Source: Nothophaeocryptopus gaeumannii
Lineage: Eukaryota > Ascomycota > Dothideomycetes > Mycosphaerellales > Mycosphaerellaceae
Direction: 5' to 3'
DNA: 64,000 nucleotides
NCBI GenBank assembly: GCA_031771865.1
Contig: JASISA010000042.1
Coordinates: 2,163,501 to 2,227,500 of the forward strand
In this document: positions 54,470 to 64,000 of the stretch, in pieces
Layout of the letters: the number at the start of each line of letters is the position of its first letter
Numbering within the stretch: the stretch's first letter is position 1
Made by a program: the position numbers and the translations under genes
Notes under the pieces: generated by a model
Told to the model about the DNA's origin: nothing
The model's database searches: none
Seen by the model: the letters and a program-made list of their open reading frames with translations, nothing else

Positions 54470-55963
54470 ATGGCCATCTCCTCTGCCGCGAGCGACGATG
54501 CTCTCCTGTCGAAGCCCGACGACCGAGCCTACGAAACGTCTTCTCGCACCTCCAGCTCTTATCGAAAACTTGAGACGTATACGCTACCCCGCGGTGATGG
54601 CAAGCACTACCAGCAGCAATATGCCGACATGTACTTTGCGCGATTGGCGCAGCTCAAACCCGCCGTGGAACAGATAGCCTCAGAATCTTTCGGCGACTTC
54701 CAAATCGGTGGTGAGACCGCTCAGCGCGTTGACCGGGTTCTGGACGTACGGCAGGGCAATTTGTGCTGGGTGATTGGCACGATATACATGGAGATGCCTC
54801 TCAAACCGAACGTACTCGAGGATATAGGGAAGGAGCATTGGATTGCAGCGCCACCTGCACGCGAGAAGTATAACGGCGGGGCAGGACAAGTGATGCTGGA
54901 GGACGAATCGGGAAGGCTTAGGTTGACTGGGGGCTCCCTACGAAGCGTATTATTGGTTACAGGAGCAATTGTCGCTGTTATAGGCACGGAGAACGCTGAT
55001 GGTGACTTCGAGGTATTGGATCTGAGGGTGCCGGACCTGCCAAGGCAGCCGCAGCGATGGGAACAACAGGAAGGAGACGCGGCAGTAAATGGAAAGAGCG
55101 CTAGCCAAAGGAAGGCGCGTGCTGGCAAGGTGGCAATCGTCTCTGGACTCAGTCTATCAGGAGATGAAGCGGACACACTGCAGCTGGATATGCTAGCAGA
55201 GTGGCTGCTGGGAGAAGCTGCAGGGAACGATGACCAGGCCGAGTCCTCGACCGTATCCCGTCTCATAATCGCCGGAAACTCTTTAGCACATGGACAGCCA
55301 ATTCCAACCCGTGAAGAATTGGCCGTCGCGAAGAAAACAGGGAAGCGCACTTACGGATACGACGCCTCTGCCTACAACGCTGCACCTACGGAGCGGTTAG
55401 ACTCCTATCTCGCCTCTCTCCTGCCATCCATACCGATCACGCTACTCCCGGGCGCCATGGACCCAACATCGACCGCTCTCCCTCAACAACCTATCCACCC
55501 TGCCATGTTTCCGTACTGCAGAGGCTTCATGAATCCGCTGCCGACTGGAGATGCCGGCTGGTTTCAGAGTGTGACCAACCCGGCGGAATTTGATCTCGAC
55601 GGTTGGCGCATGCTCGGTGCCGGTGGACAGACCCTGGACGATGTGTACCGATATGTCGACGGAGAGCAGAGGCTGGAGATGATGGAGGCCATGCTACGCT
55701 GGCGGCTGACAGCGCCGACCGCACCTGACACCCTTTGGTGCTACCCTTTCCAAGATGGCGATCGGTTTGTTATGAAGGAATGCCCGCACGTCTATTTTGT
55801 TGGAAATCAGCCTAAATTCGAGACGAGCACGATCGAGGGGCCTCATGGGCAGATTGTGCGCCTGGTGGCTGTGCCGAGCTTCCGGCAGACTGGAGAGGTC
55901 ATTGTCATGGATATGGAGTCTCTCACCCCGGAAGTGGTGCGTTTCGAACTCCTCGAAGGGTAG
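54470..55963 (+). CDS. POLD2: DNA polymerase delta subunit 2 (B-subunit, Pol31/Cdc1 family)
   Basis: 497 residues, no intron. N-terminal OB-fold region (FGDFQIGGETAQRVDRVLDV, GNLCWVIGTIYMEMPLKPNV) followed by the inactivated calcineurin-like phosphoesterase domain of B-subunits (VAIVSGLSLSG, IIAGNSL, TLLPGAMDPTSTALPQQPIH, NPAEFDLDGWRMLGAGGQTL, ECPHVYFVGNQPKF). The length and the DPTSTALPQQP motif are diagnostic. It is an essential scaffold linking the catalytic subunit to Pol32/Cdc27 at the replication fork. An in-frame ATG at residue 1 directly follows a short leader. Confidence 0.95.
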   Translation: MAISSAASDDALLSKPDDRAYETSSRTSSSYRKLETYTLPRGDGKHYQQQYADMYFARLAQLKPAVEQIASESFGDFQIGGETAQRVDRVLDVRQGNLCWVIGTIYMEMPLKPNVLEDIGKEHWIAAPPAREKYNGGAGQVMLEDESGRLRLTGGSLRSVLLVTGAIVAVIGTENADGDFEVLDLRVPDLPRQPQRWEQQEGDAAVNGKSASQRKARAGKVAIVSGLSLSGDEADTLQLDMLAEWLLGEAAGNDDQAESSTVSRLIIAGNSLAHGQPIPTREELAVAKKTGKRTYGYDASAYNAAPTERLDSYLASLLPSIPITLLPGAMDPTSTALPQQPIHPAMFPYCRGFMNPLPTGDAGWFQSVTNPAEFDLDGWRMLGAGGQTLDDVYRYVDGEQRLEMMEAMLRWRLTAPTAPDTLWCYPFQDGDRFVMKECPHVYFVGNQPKFETSTIEGPHGQIVRLVAVPSFRQTGEVIVMDMESLTPEVVRFELLEG

Positions 55964-56034
55964 TGGGTTGTTTAAGGAGCGTTTTCAAGATGGAGAGGCA
56001 GTATCAGAATTAGCGAGGCGTACGGAGTTGTTCC

Positions 56035-56070
<36 letters not shown>

Positions 56071-56382
56071 CACAGGAGCTTTTCAAAGCCATGCTGCCTG
56101 GCTCCAGCTCAAGTGGTTTTCAAGGTCCCCACAAAGTCGAGAACATCATACGTATAGGCGTCGATTCGAGGTACCGGTGACTCTCATTCACCGCATGATG
56201 ATTACTCGTGGGGACAGAAAGTAATTCGGAATGACCTATACACATGGACTGGGCTATCATTCGCCCTACCGTCGCTTGGACAGCGTCACGCTCGATTGCA
56301 GAGGGGTCAGTATATCAATCTCGCCCCTTGCGCTCCTGTCTGGCCATCCTGTGCAAATAGGACCACTTTCGAACACTCGACC
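55964..56382. other. Intergenic with a GA microsatellite
   Basis: 3' flank of POLD2. A (GA)16 run lies at 56037-56068. No gene supported. Confidence 0.5.
56037..56068. repeat. (GA)n microsatellite
   Basis: About 32 bp of uninterrupted GA dinucleotides, 74 bp after the POLD2 stop. Confidence 0.95.
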
Positions 56383-57820
56383 ATGTCTTACCACTCGAAT
56401 CGGTATCGTTCTTCGGTCAAAGGGCCTTACACTCAGCTACCACAACAGGAACCAGAGACTCTTCACGAACCCCCCATGCTCTACTCACGAGCGAACTCCT
56501 TCGGACCTGGAATCACGAAGACCTCACGACTCCCCAAGGCATCTGCCAAGCATGTCGCTTCCGTCTATGACGAGAAGCACTTACGAATTGTATTGGCTCT
56601 GATAGCTTGCGTGCTACAGGTTAGCTGCTTACTCACCTGCCTCCATCTCCCGTTTCAATGGTCATATAATCCGCATCTAGCGGGAGGCAAGCGTTCAGTG
56701 TCTTCTATTGAGAAGCGACAGGCTCTCAGCGACGCAGAATTCCACCAGTACGTCGTCAAAGGCAATTCGTTCGTGCAGTGGATGAACACAAAGGATATCG
56801 TCGAGCTTGATAGGGCTTTACGGGCAGCTGGAATACTCGGCCAGTCGGGGACTAGTCAAAGCCGATTTACAAGATATCCAGGTGACTTGACCAACAGTGG
56901 CTGGACCAAGAATCCGGCACATTCCCCCTTTAACCCTGACAAGCTTGAACTCAGGGAAGACGTTCCTATTGAGAATAGCCTTTAGGACCTCAGCTTCAGT
57001 ACTAGCATGCGGACTAGTCAGAATCGAAGAGGTGATAACGTCGAGGTCTTGTGGCAACACGATCAGCACGATTACGAGAGCGCGCCGGCTGATGCAAAGA
57101 AGGATACAGAAGTAAGCTCATCGCTTTCGAACACCTTAGATCGCACTTCGCATACTTATTGAAGCCGCATTTAGGCGTCTCAGGGCGAATACACCAGCGT
57201 CTTCAACACCCGGCAGGTCCTTCTAATTACGCAGATGGCATATTCTCCCTCGCATCAGCGGAAGGAAGATTACAGTGATGGTGCCGACTTCTTTGCACTT
57301 CCGAAGTGGCCAAGGTCTCTGATGTTCAATTTCTGGAATACCGAAACCTCGCCTGGACATCCGCTCAATCGGCTGCACTATATCATTGTCCCCGAAATGC
57401 ACACCCAGGAGACAATCGATGTCGTTGACACCATTCTAAAGAAGCGCGGCGCCTCTGAGATTGGCCAGACAGCTTCCGACCAAGGTAGCGAAGAGCCAAC
57501 GTTCAAAGCGGATTACGAACCCCTGCCTTGGGAAGAACGACTGCTCTTCACGCCCACGAGGGACGGTGATTCATTCAAGGCTCTGCTCGCTACAAACTTT
57601 GGCTCCTGTGTCCTGGCTGCTGCTTCAACATCGTCAACAGTTTGGCTACAAGCGGGTGAAGAGCATCAGCGTATTCGAAGACACGAAGATGACCTTCAAA
57701 CAGGGACCTAGCGCGCTGTTCGAGCTTGAGGACGCGCCTGGGACAAGTGCGGCCGCTTCTGGTTCGGAGAGCAGTAGGTCGGATGGAGAGGGCGCAAGTT
57801 CTAGCAGAGCATCCGGTTGA
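56383..57820 (+). pseudogene. Damaged single-pass membrane protein gene of unknown function
   Basis: ATG 56383 opens a frame with one membrane segment (LRIVLALIACVLQVSCLLTC) and an extracytoplasmic part. The same frame continues past a TAG at 56983-56985 to a clean splice donor at 57112 (gtaagc). A 63-bp intron ends at 57174 and the frame goes on through LNRLHYIIVPEMHTQETIDV. Near 57600-57606 the plausible reading shifts: the frame before reads SFKALLATNF and the one after reads PVSWLLLQHRQQFGYKRVKS, continuing to a stop at 57818-57820. One nonsense codon plus one frameshift suggest a pseudogene, although sequencing errors or an unseen intron could explain them. Family not recognised. Confidence 0.5.
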
Positions 57821-58755
57821 TAAACAAGACATGGAGGGGTGCGCAGAAGCCATGGAGGGCACCTGTACGGGTGCTTCTACCTGAAAAGTGTTGTTCTGCT
57901 ACTGCTTATCGATGTCTGCTGGATGGCGGCATTGCAATATGTCCGTGTGAGTTCGAACGAACTACTGTATGCGAACTCAAGCGCGAGACGCGGCGATACG
58001 ATCTGAATTGGTGAGAGCGTTCTGCGACGACAAGACTGCTTTCTGCTCAGTTGCTCACACATCTTTAGACCTTCCTAAAGCGGTAATTGCGATCGAAATT
58101 ATTATATAAGAAACATTCCAACGATCAAACGATCAAGCAATCAAGCCTCTATCGATGTTTCAGCAGAGCACTCCAGGTGCTTCACGCGCTGATCAATGAC
58201 GACGAGCCCATCATCGAAAGGCACTTTGTCGCAAGGGGCCTGAACGCTTGTCTCAGATCTCTCCAGGAACGCCAATGACGTCTTCCATCTCCACAGCCTG
58301 AACGTCGACCACTCATTCACGGCAGAAAGGTGACCAACCTTGTTCATTACGCGCTTCCACCGCTCTTTGCAGGTAAATGTGCACTGGCGAAGTGGACGAT
58401 GCCGGCGTTTCGCTGCCGCATCTTGATTAGATTTGGCATGTGATGCATCTAGGAGCAGAGGAGGCCAATCACGGCACTGAGTCAATGACGATCGATCTCG
58501 GTACAGGAGCCTTTCGATGCCCGTGGCCTAGATCTGCAGTGGCTCGCTCGTGAAAGCTCTCTCGTGATAAGCAGATGGCTGACGAAATGCTTTGGTAGCG
58601 ATGGCCGCCTCCGTACAGATATACATGCTTCGGCCAAGCGTACCCTCTGATTCTCTTCGCAACGCCTTCCACTGAACATCAACCTGCAAAACTGGTCAAC
58701 GATCACCAACCATCAACCACCAACTACATATACCAACAACCACGCGTCTTCCACC
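57821..58755. other. No gene supported
   Basis: Short frames on both strands without motifs. It is the upstream region of the 78-aa protein; a pyrimidine-poor, AAC-rich leader precedes its ATG (about 58690-58750). Confidence 0.4.
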
Positions 58756-58992
58756 ATGTCCGGCAACGAAGTCCACCGCAGCGGCTCCACCGATTTCGGC
58801 CACAAAGAAGGTCCAACCAAGATGTTCTCCGGCCTCCAACAATATAAGCGCGAAGACAGCGACGCCTCTCAAAAGCGAAGAGAGTCCATCAAGGACATGA
58901 GTGCGAAGCCACAAGGAGGCATGATTGCCAACGCATTCAATAAGTACGATGATATCTTCAACATGCAAATGCTTTGGAGAGCCCTGTACTAA
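58756..58992 (+). CDS. 78-aa small soluble protein, fungal, unknown
   Basis: ATG 58756 to TAA 58992. The product is hydrophilic: HRSGSTDFGHKEGP, then KMFSGLQQYKREDSDASQKR, and a C-terminal FNKYDDIFN. It resembles short, disordered, stress- or conidiation-associated proteins of filamentous fungi in size and composition, but I cannot assign a named family. The A/C-rich leader with CCACC before the ATG is a good fungal initiation context, which supports the gene. Confidence 0.6.
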   Translation: MSGNEVHRSGSTDFGHKEGPTKMFSGLQQYKREDSDASQKRRESIKDMSAKPQGGMIANAFNKYDDIFNMQMLWRALY

Positions 58993-61986
58993 CGAATGTT
59001 TGGGGGAATTCAGTGTGTTTAAGGGTGGAAATGCCGATACGAAGTCATGATCAACGGAATAAGAGAGGAACGGAGATGTAGGATGATGAGCAAGGGCGTT
59101 AGGAGCAATAACATACGTATGTACACACTATGATAAAAGGTCAGAGATTCGGAGACTTGAGTGCCACGCACACAACTTCATGAATGGTCGTTAGCTTATA
59201 CACAGAACAACACAATACAGCAGTCTCTGCGGCCAAATATAGCCACGGCCAGCCCATTTGGTGCTACCCTCTTCTGCTCTCTGGTTGCAGTGGTGACAAA
59301 GAAATATATGTCAAGAGCGAGGAGCGTCGGACGTAGCTTTTCAGTCTGGGATTATTAAGTGCTTCGATTATCTCACAAAACGTCAGGGTCTTGGAAGACG
59401 CCCTGAAGTACGTGTATCGCTCCTAGACGATGCTGCTGCCTTCTGTTCCATAGCCGGTGTGCCAAATGTCACCTAGAGCAAACAATCACTGTCAATACTT
59501 CCAAGCTATAGCCGTATTCCGAGGATGCGGCTCAGCACATTACTATTCGGTATTGGATCCCCACAAGAGAGCATTCCATTATCCCATACCACGCTCTTCC
59601 CGAAAACAATTGTCCGAGTTCTCATGCGAGTTTGCAATCAGTTTGCCCATGTGCAGAGACTACTGGCAACATAACTTATACACGATCTTCCAGGCATACA
59701 TGCGGAGCAGGTGCCCATCACGAACATTCACATGAATGCCAAGCTCGGGCACGATTGCAAGTGAAGGGAAGTCGAGGAGGCTCACACATGCAAACACGCA
59801 CATGCAACCTGCATCATTTCTCGCGTTTGCTTATTCTTTGAGCTGTCAACACCGGCCAACTTACCTGCAAAATCTAAAGGCCTACTCACACACCGCTCGT
59901 CCGCGTATGAAACAGCCTATACACATTGATCTATGCACACCCCTACCGCCCAGTACATACGCCAATATGGACACTTCGGCAGTCACAACGCTTGTAAACA
60001 GGCACTCCTTACCTCATCGTGGATTTGAGCTGGTATTTGGGAGCGGTAACTATCTCGGCCAAAAACGCGCAGCAGAGGCAGAAAATGGCGATGGCTGAGT
60101 TCTCGAGGGTGGCCCAGAGCTGGGAGGGCGAGATGGAAGGGTCAACGAATGAAGAGGACTAAAGAGATGGTCAGCACTAAATTCTTTCAGGCAAGAGCAT
60201 CCAGATCAGCGTCTCGTCGAAGAGCAGAAATGATACATGAGTTCATCCAGAGACAAGAAGATACCGAATGCATGAATTCCTCTCGCACCGGCAGTAATGC
60301 ACGGAGTAGTTCTGAGCCAGATGTTCCGTGGGTCAAACAGGCCACATTTGGTTGGGACGAGCCCATCTGTACTACGGTTGGCCATTTCTGAGCGAGGAAC
60401 GAGATACCTTGACGAGAACGTCTTCGTCAGCTCAAGCCTTCCATATATGCTGCCCACGAGTTGGCTTTCAGTATCTCGATTGCAAATGTAGCCTTCAGAT
60501 GCATTTACTGCGTCCTGTACAAGACTTCTTGTGGCTCTCGCGGACCTCGCTCCTTCTGTGGTACGACCAACGCGGGACGTTGAAGCATATCACGGCTGAG
60601 TGCGACGATCTGCCCTGTGAAAGGCTCATGAAGTTGGTAATGCCGAACGAGATGGATGTCGGATCGTGAACGAGGCAAGGCTTCTGTAAATGAGCTACAT
60701 TCATGCGACAGCTGTTAGTCCAGCATCTCGCAATGCTTCTCGGCTTTGAAAGTTGACGTGAAGCATGTACAGCCCCATCTGGTTTGTCAATATGATTTCG
60801 AGAGCGTTTGTTCCACGTCCAAACGAACAACGTCACAATGCAATATAGCGGCCTCTGTATACAATCCCAAGGAGAAGGAACGTGGCGCTTTGCTTTTGCG
60901 AACAACAGCTAGTTGTACCACCTCTACATCCAGGGATGCACTTCAAGAGCTGACAAGAGTGGATCCAGACTCCACAATATTCCCCCCTTCGTCATCAACA
61001 CGGAGAGCCGAAGTTCTCGCAGTCGTTCACAACCAACAAAGATCCTCTCCGCCCTCTGAGACCTCTGCAATACGGGTGCCTTCGATCATCACAGCCAACA
61101 GGGAACATTTCTTAGCGTTCCGCGAGCATCATCCAGTCAATTCTCCAGAGGCCTTTCTGAAGGTGGGATCTGTGAGCCGGGTGGCTGCCAGCCTTGTCCG
61201 GACACCTAGTATGCAGTACATGTGATGATAGGGTTTCCTGGCCCGATTGATGTAGTCGCCATGACTTGCAGAATACCTTTACTAGTGGATTGTCTGAATC
61301 ACCCAACCAGATGTTAGTCACGGTGTCTGCTGGTGGAGCTAGAGGCGGACACCGGCGCCCGAGTGTTCTGGTGCCGTTCCACGATCTTGGAGAGTTCCGG
61401 ATTGTTGAAGATGGCTCGGAATTCTGCAGACATCCACTAGTCTACCTCCTCTTCTGAATGTTCTCCTCCATCTGCTCCAGAACACATTTGGTATGGCCGA
61501 GACATGCATCGGGTGGTCTTTGGTTAAGCAACACTCTTTAAGCGTTTCGTCCGGGATCCTGCTGCCGATGGCGCCCTTACATCCCGTGTATTACACCGAT
61601 ATGCGGCCTTCACTTAGCTGCACGACAGTCTTTGGCCAGTGAAAAGAGCAGTTGAGGCTGTTCAGACGGCATCCAGAACAGTGCCCAGATCTATGCGCGT
61701 CCACAACACTCCTGTGTAATGCAGGCCGTTTCCGCAGCACGCGCGGGTCAGAAACATGCTTCCGGTCACCAGATGCATCTTCGGACCTCGCGGGCGACGA
61801 GGCTTGCGTGCAACAGTATTTTGGACGGCCTGTGAAAGATTGACTGCGTATTGGGGACTTTATGAGAGCGGAGGAGGAGCAGCAAAGTTGAAAAGTGCAG
61901 CCACCGTTGTGCCTGAGGCATGACTCTTTCAATCGACAGCAGTGCATACTATCAGCATGATATCACTACATGAACGAGTATATATA
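58993..61986. other. Gene-poor region of about 3 kb
   Basis: Normal GC content and no RIP-like composition, but only short frames (up to about 160 codons), mostly overlapping on both strands. One minus-strand frame (61591-61947) starts with a Cys-rich stretch (MHCCRLKESCLRHNGGC) but has no signal peptide. No tRNA, repeat or transposon remnant was recognised. Confidence 0.4.
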
Positions 61987-64000
61987 TCAGCTCATCACAC
62001 TCCCATTCTTCGAGGACATCGAAGATCTACTCGACACAGCTGTACCCGGTTTTGTAGGCCTCTTCATAGCCGAAGACATCCTCCTCTGCAAGCCGCCAGA
62101 CGTCGGACCAACAGCACCCATGATCGGCATTGCAGAACTTCCATAAGTACCAGCCTCATGCTTTGCGAGCGCCATATCAAGATACTGCCCGACTCTCGCC
62201 TTGATTCTCTTGACTTCATCTTGATGTACGCCTTTCTCAAAATTTCCTTCTGTCCTGATCACCCTTGCGCTACAGATTCCATCAGGACATACATCGGCTC
62301 CGTAGCCGGATCGCAGACTCAGGCGGAAGAGCGAGATCGAGAAGTAGTGTTTCGTGGCAGTTTTCTCTTCCTGGGCAGGGTACGATGCGAGGAAACCGGA
62401 GCCTTCTGCGCCGCAGTACTCTGTCCATTGAATATCAAGAAGGGCGAGACATTCGCGAATAGTCCTGATTAGCCAAGTAAGATCATGGCAGGTAAAGCTA
62501 TTCACACCCTTCCTGTTCCATGTCCCTGTCTTCGGAATCTTGGGAGCCTGCTCTGCGTTCATTACTTGAAGGAGATCGCAAGCTGAAGTGCTTCGATGGC
62601 CACTTGTCACGTTCGCGATGGTGAAGAAAGGGTCGAAGGTCAGGGGCCACAGTCCGCCAGGTTCGAAGGCTGACTCGTCAATGACGACCTTGCGACTCTC
62701 ATACTGCGAAGAACTGTCGTTGAGAGAGAGCGTCGCAGCTCTGTTCTTACTAGGCTCCAGATTGTGCTTTTCTGGTGGCCACGACAAAGAGTCCAGGAAA
62801 GTCTTCGCAGCTTCAATTGAGACGATCTTGGTGTCAAAGATCGATGCAATCCCAGCGGGGTCTTTCTTCTGCAATTTTCGATCCATTTCAAGCTTCATCT
62901 CGCCCCAGTCCCTACCAGCTTGACACGTTGCTTGCTCGGCGCGGATATTCTGGTGTAAAGCATACGCTTCGAAGCCGTGGAAGAGCGGGCCATGCTCAGC
63001 TATCGAATATGCAAGCAGAGCTTCAACATTCCGGTTGAGTAGCGCATATGTGTCCCCAAGCCAGTAAGCTGCGGTACAATCGCCCATGTCCAGTGGTGAA
63101 GCCCCGGTGATAGGCACATTGAGGACAGAGATAAAGTGAGCGAGGGCTTCCTCCCATTCGCCTTTCAGACTTGCGACTATGCCGAGCAGATGCCGTGTTC
63201 TACGAGCTACCGGATCATCTCGTTGTATCTGCCGTTCAAGCAGATACTGCAGGTTCGCCTCAGCTTGGTCCAGTTGACTGTCGTTGAAGTCTCCAATGAT
63301 AGCGCGGTAGTGCTGTTTGTCAAGTTCTGCGTCAAGATCACCCTCGTCAGATAACCTGCTGGGGTCGTTCGTGTCGGGACTGTTGGGTAGCGCCGTAGTC
63401 AGGCTGTTTTGATGCCTTAGACTTCCTTGTGCTGGTGCTAGCCGAGAGTTCAAGTCCGCATATGCATTCATTCCCACGCCTCGATTATGAGGTACCGATC
63501 CCCTCCTGGTGAAAGCCTTCTGGATGCCAAGACCGACCTCGTTGAAGTCTTTCGGAGTCTTTCGCCTGAGCAAGGGGGAGGCGATGTGTATCTTAGGTAT
63601 TTCCGGCAAAGCTGGTACAGACTCTTCTTTGATCCGTCGTGGCAAGGCATTTGATGAGATAGATCTGGAAGTAGGAGATGTCTCGTGCTCAGCCCCAGGA
63701 CTCGACTTTATTGAGTCTGGAGAGCCCGGAGAGTCCGCATTGACCACGCGGTACCTTGGCCCCACGCCACGGGCAGAACGAGAGAGAGCCCTCGACTGCA
63801 GGTGAAGCTCTCTTGAAAGTCTCCGCGTTCGTTGTGGGGAGGGACGATAGGGTATATTTGGTGACGGCGCGGCTGAAGGGCTTTCGTGGGTTCCATTGTC
63901 GGCATGAGAGTCCTGTAGCTTCGAGATATGAAGCCGGGGAGAGAAAGGGGGCTCAGTTGGCACCAAGTACACTTTTGTCCCCTTTGAAGAGATAGACCCA
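61987..64000 (-). CDS. TPR-like fungal protein, 5'-partial at the right edge
   Basis: Open frame from the window edge to TGA at 61987-61989, at least 670 codons. No ATG lies near the right edge (the first in-frame candidate at 63972 is GTG and the frame is open to 64000), so the N-terminus is outside. The N-terminal quarter is Ser/Pro/Arg-rich and probably disordered. From about 63350 down to 62800 the sequence is helical with tetratricopeptide-like pairs (AEANLQYLLERQ, HLLGIVASLKGEWEEALAHF, AYWLGDTYALLNRNVEALLAY). The C-terminal part has a domain of unknown function with DVCPDGICSARVIRTEGNFE, then a Ser-rich tail. No specific function can be given. Confidence 0.7.
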   Translation of the reverse strand, partial: GSISSKGTKVYLVPTEPPFSPRLHISKLQDSHADNGTHESPSAAPSPNIPYRPSPQRTRRLSRELHLQSRALSRSARGVGPRYRVVNADSPGSPDSIKSSPGAEHETSPTSRSISSNALPRRIKEESVPALPEIPKIHIASPLLRRKTPKDFNEVGLGIQKAFTRRGSVPHNRGVGMNAYADLNSRLAPAQGSLRHQNSLTTALPNSPDTNDPSRLSDEGDLDAELDKQHYRAIIGDFNDSQLDQAEANLQYLLERQIQRDDPVARRTRHLLGIVASLKGEWEEALAHFISVLNVPITGASPLDMGDCTAAYWLGDTYALLNRNVEALLAYSIAEHGPLFHGFEAYALHQNIRAEQATCQAGRDWGEMKLEMDRKLQKKDPAGIASIFDTKIVSIEAAKTFLDSLSWPPEKHNLEPSKNRAATLSLNDSSSQYESRKVVIDESAFEPGGLWPLTFDPFFTIANVTSGHRSTSACDLLQVMNAEQAPKIPKTGTWNRKGVNSFTCHDLTWLIRTIRECLALLDIQWTEYCGAEGSGFLASYPAQEEKTATKHYFSISLFRLSLRSGYGADVCPDGICSARVIRTEGNFEKGVHQDEVKRIKARVGQYLDMALAKHEAGTYGSSAMPIMGAVGPTSGGLQRRMSSAMKRPTKPGTAVSSRSSMSSKNGSVMS

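Noticed and set aside
60746..61225. 159-codon plus-strand frame in the gene-poor region
   Set aside because: Low-complexity Ser/Thr-rich translation, overlapped by other frames, no domain or splice support.

Overview
The window comes from a filamentous ascomycete (Pezizomycotina; a Dothideomycete-like fungus is my inference). Genes carry few, short introns (about 45-75 bp, GT..AG with a CTRAY-like branch site), and repeated DNA is heavily damaged by C-to-T transitions, mostly CpA to TpA, the signature of repeat-induced point mutation (RIP).

Layout. (1) 1-3.4 kb: an M1 aminopeptidase gene. (2) 3.4-26.9 kb: a transposon island with no host gene. In order it holds a RIP-damaged AT-rich stretch; a chimeric LINE copy (LINE-A); a pogo/Fot1-type DNA transposon with 65-bp terminal inverted repeats and a TA target duplication; a Copia integrase remnant on the minus strand; a tyrosine-recombinase (DIRS-order) retrotransposon with split direct repeats; a second pogo-type transposase; a second chimeric LINE copy on the minus strand (LINE-B); a Ty3/Gypsy reverse transcriptase fragment; a full-length, lightly mutated LINE (LINE-C) with a 12-bp target duplication; and a pogo tail fragment. 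(3) 26.9-37 kb: mostly secreted or accessory genes next to the island: an unspecific-peroxygenase-like heme-thiolate peroxidase, small secreted protein candidates (one with an in-frame stop), a secreted lactonase-fold protein, an atypical SDR, an unrecognised protein and a 208-aa secreted Cys-containing protein. (4) 37-56 kb: an EF-hand NADPH oxidase, taxilin, the mitochondrial presequence protease Cym1 (divergent from taxilin), a DUF7587-like protein, a methyltransferase, a secreted GMC flavoenzyme, an allantoate-permease-type MFS transporter and DNA polymerase delta subunit 2. (5) 56-64 kb: a damaged membrane-protein gene, a 78-aa protein, a roughly 3-kb gene-poor stretch and a 5'-truncated TPR-like protein running off the right edge.

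Most noteworthy: LINE-A and LINE-B are chimeras. Both start with the same ~1-kb module, which holds a ~318-codon reading frame whose terminal TAA lies at the fusion point, joined to LINE 3' fragments of very different length. This resembles the published MINE/WEIRD chimera of Magnaporthe. Second is the DIRS-order element with a legible A1-ORFs-B1-A2-B2 repeat layout. It contains a 217-bp tandem duplication, seemingly perfect, that must post-date its RIP damage.

The peroxygenase, GMC oxidoreductase and NADPH oxidase all involve reactive oxygen chemistry, but housekeeping genes lie between them, so I do not call a gene cluster. All calls are by eye; no alignments or searches were run.
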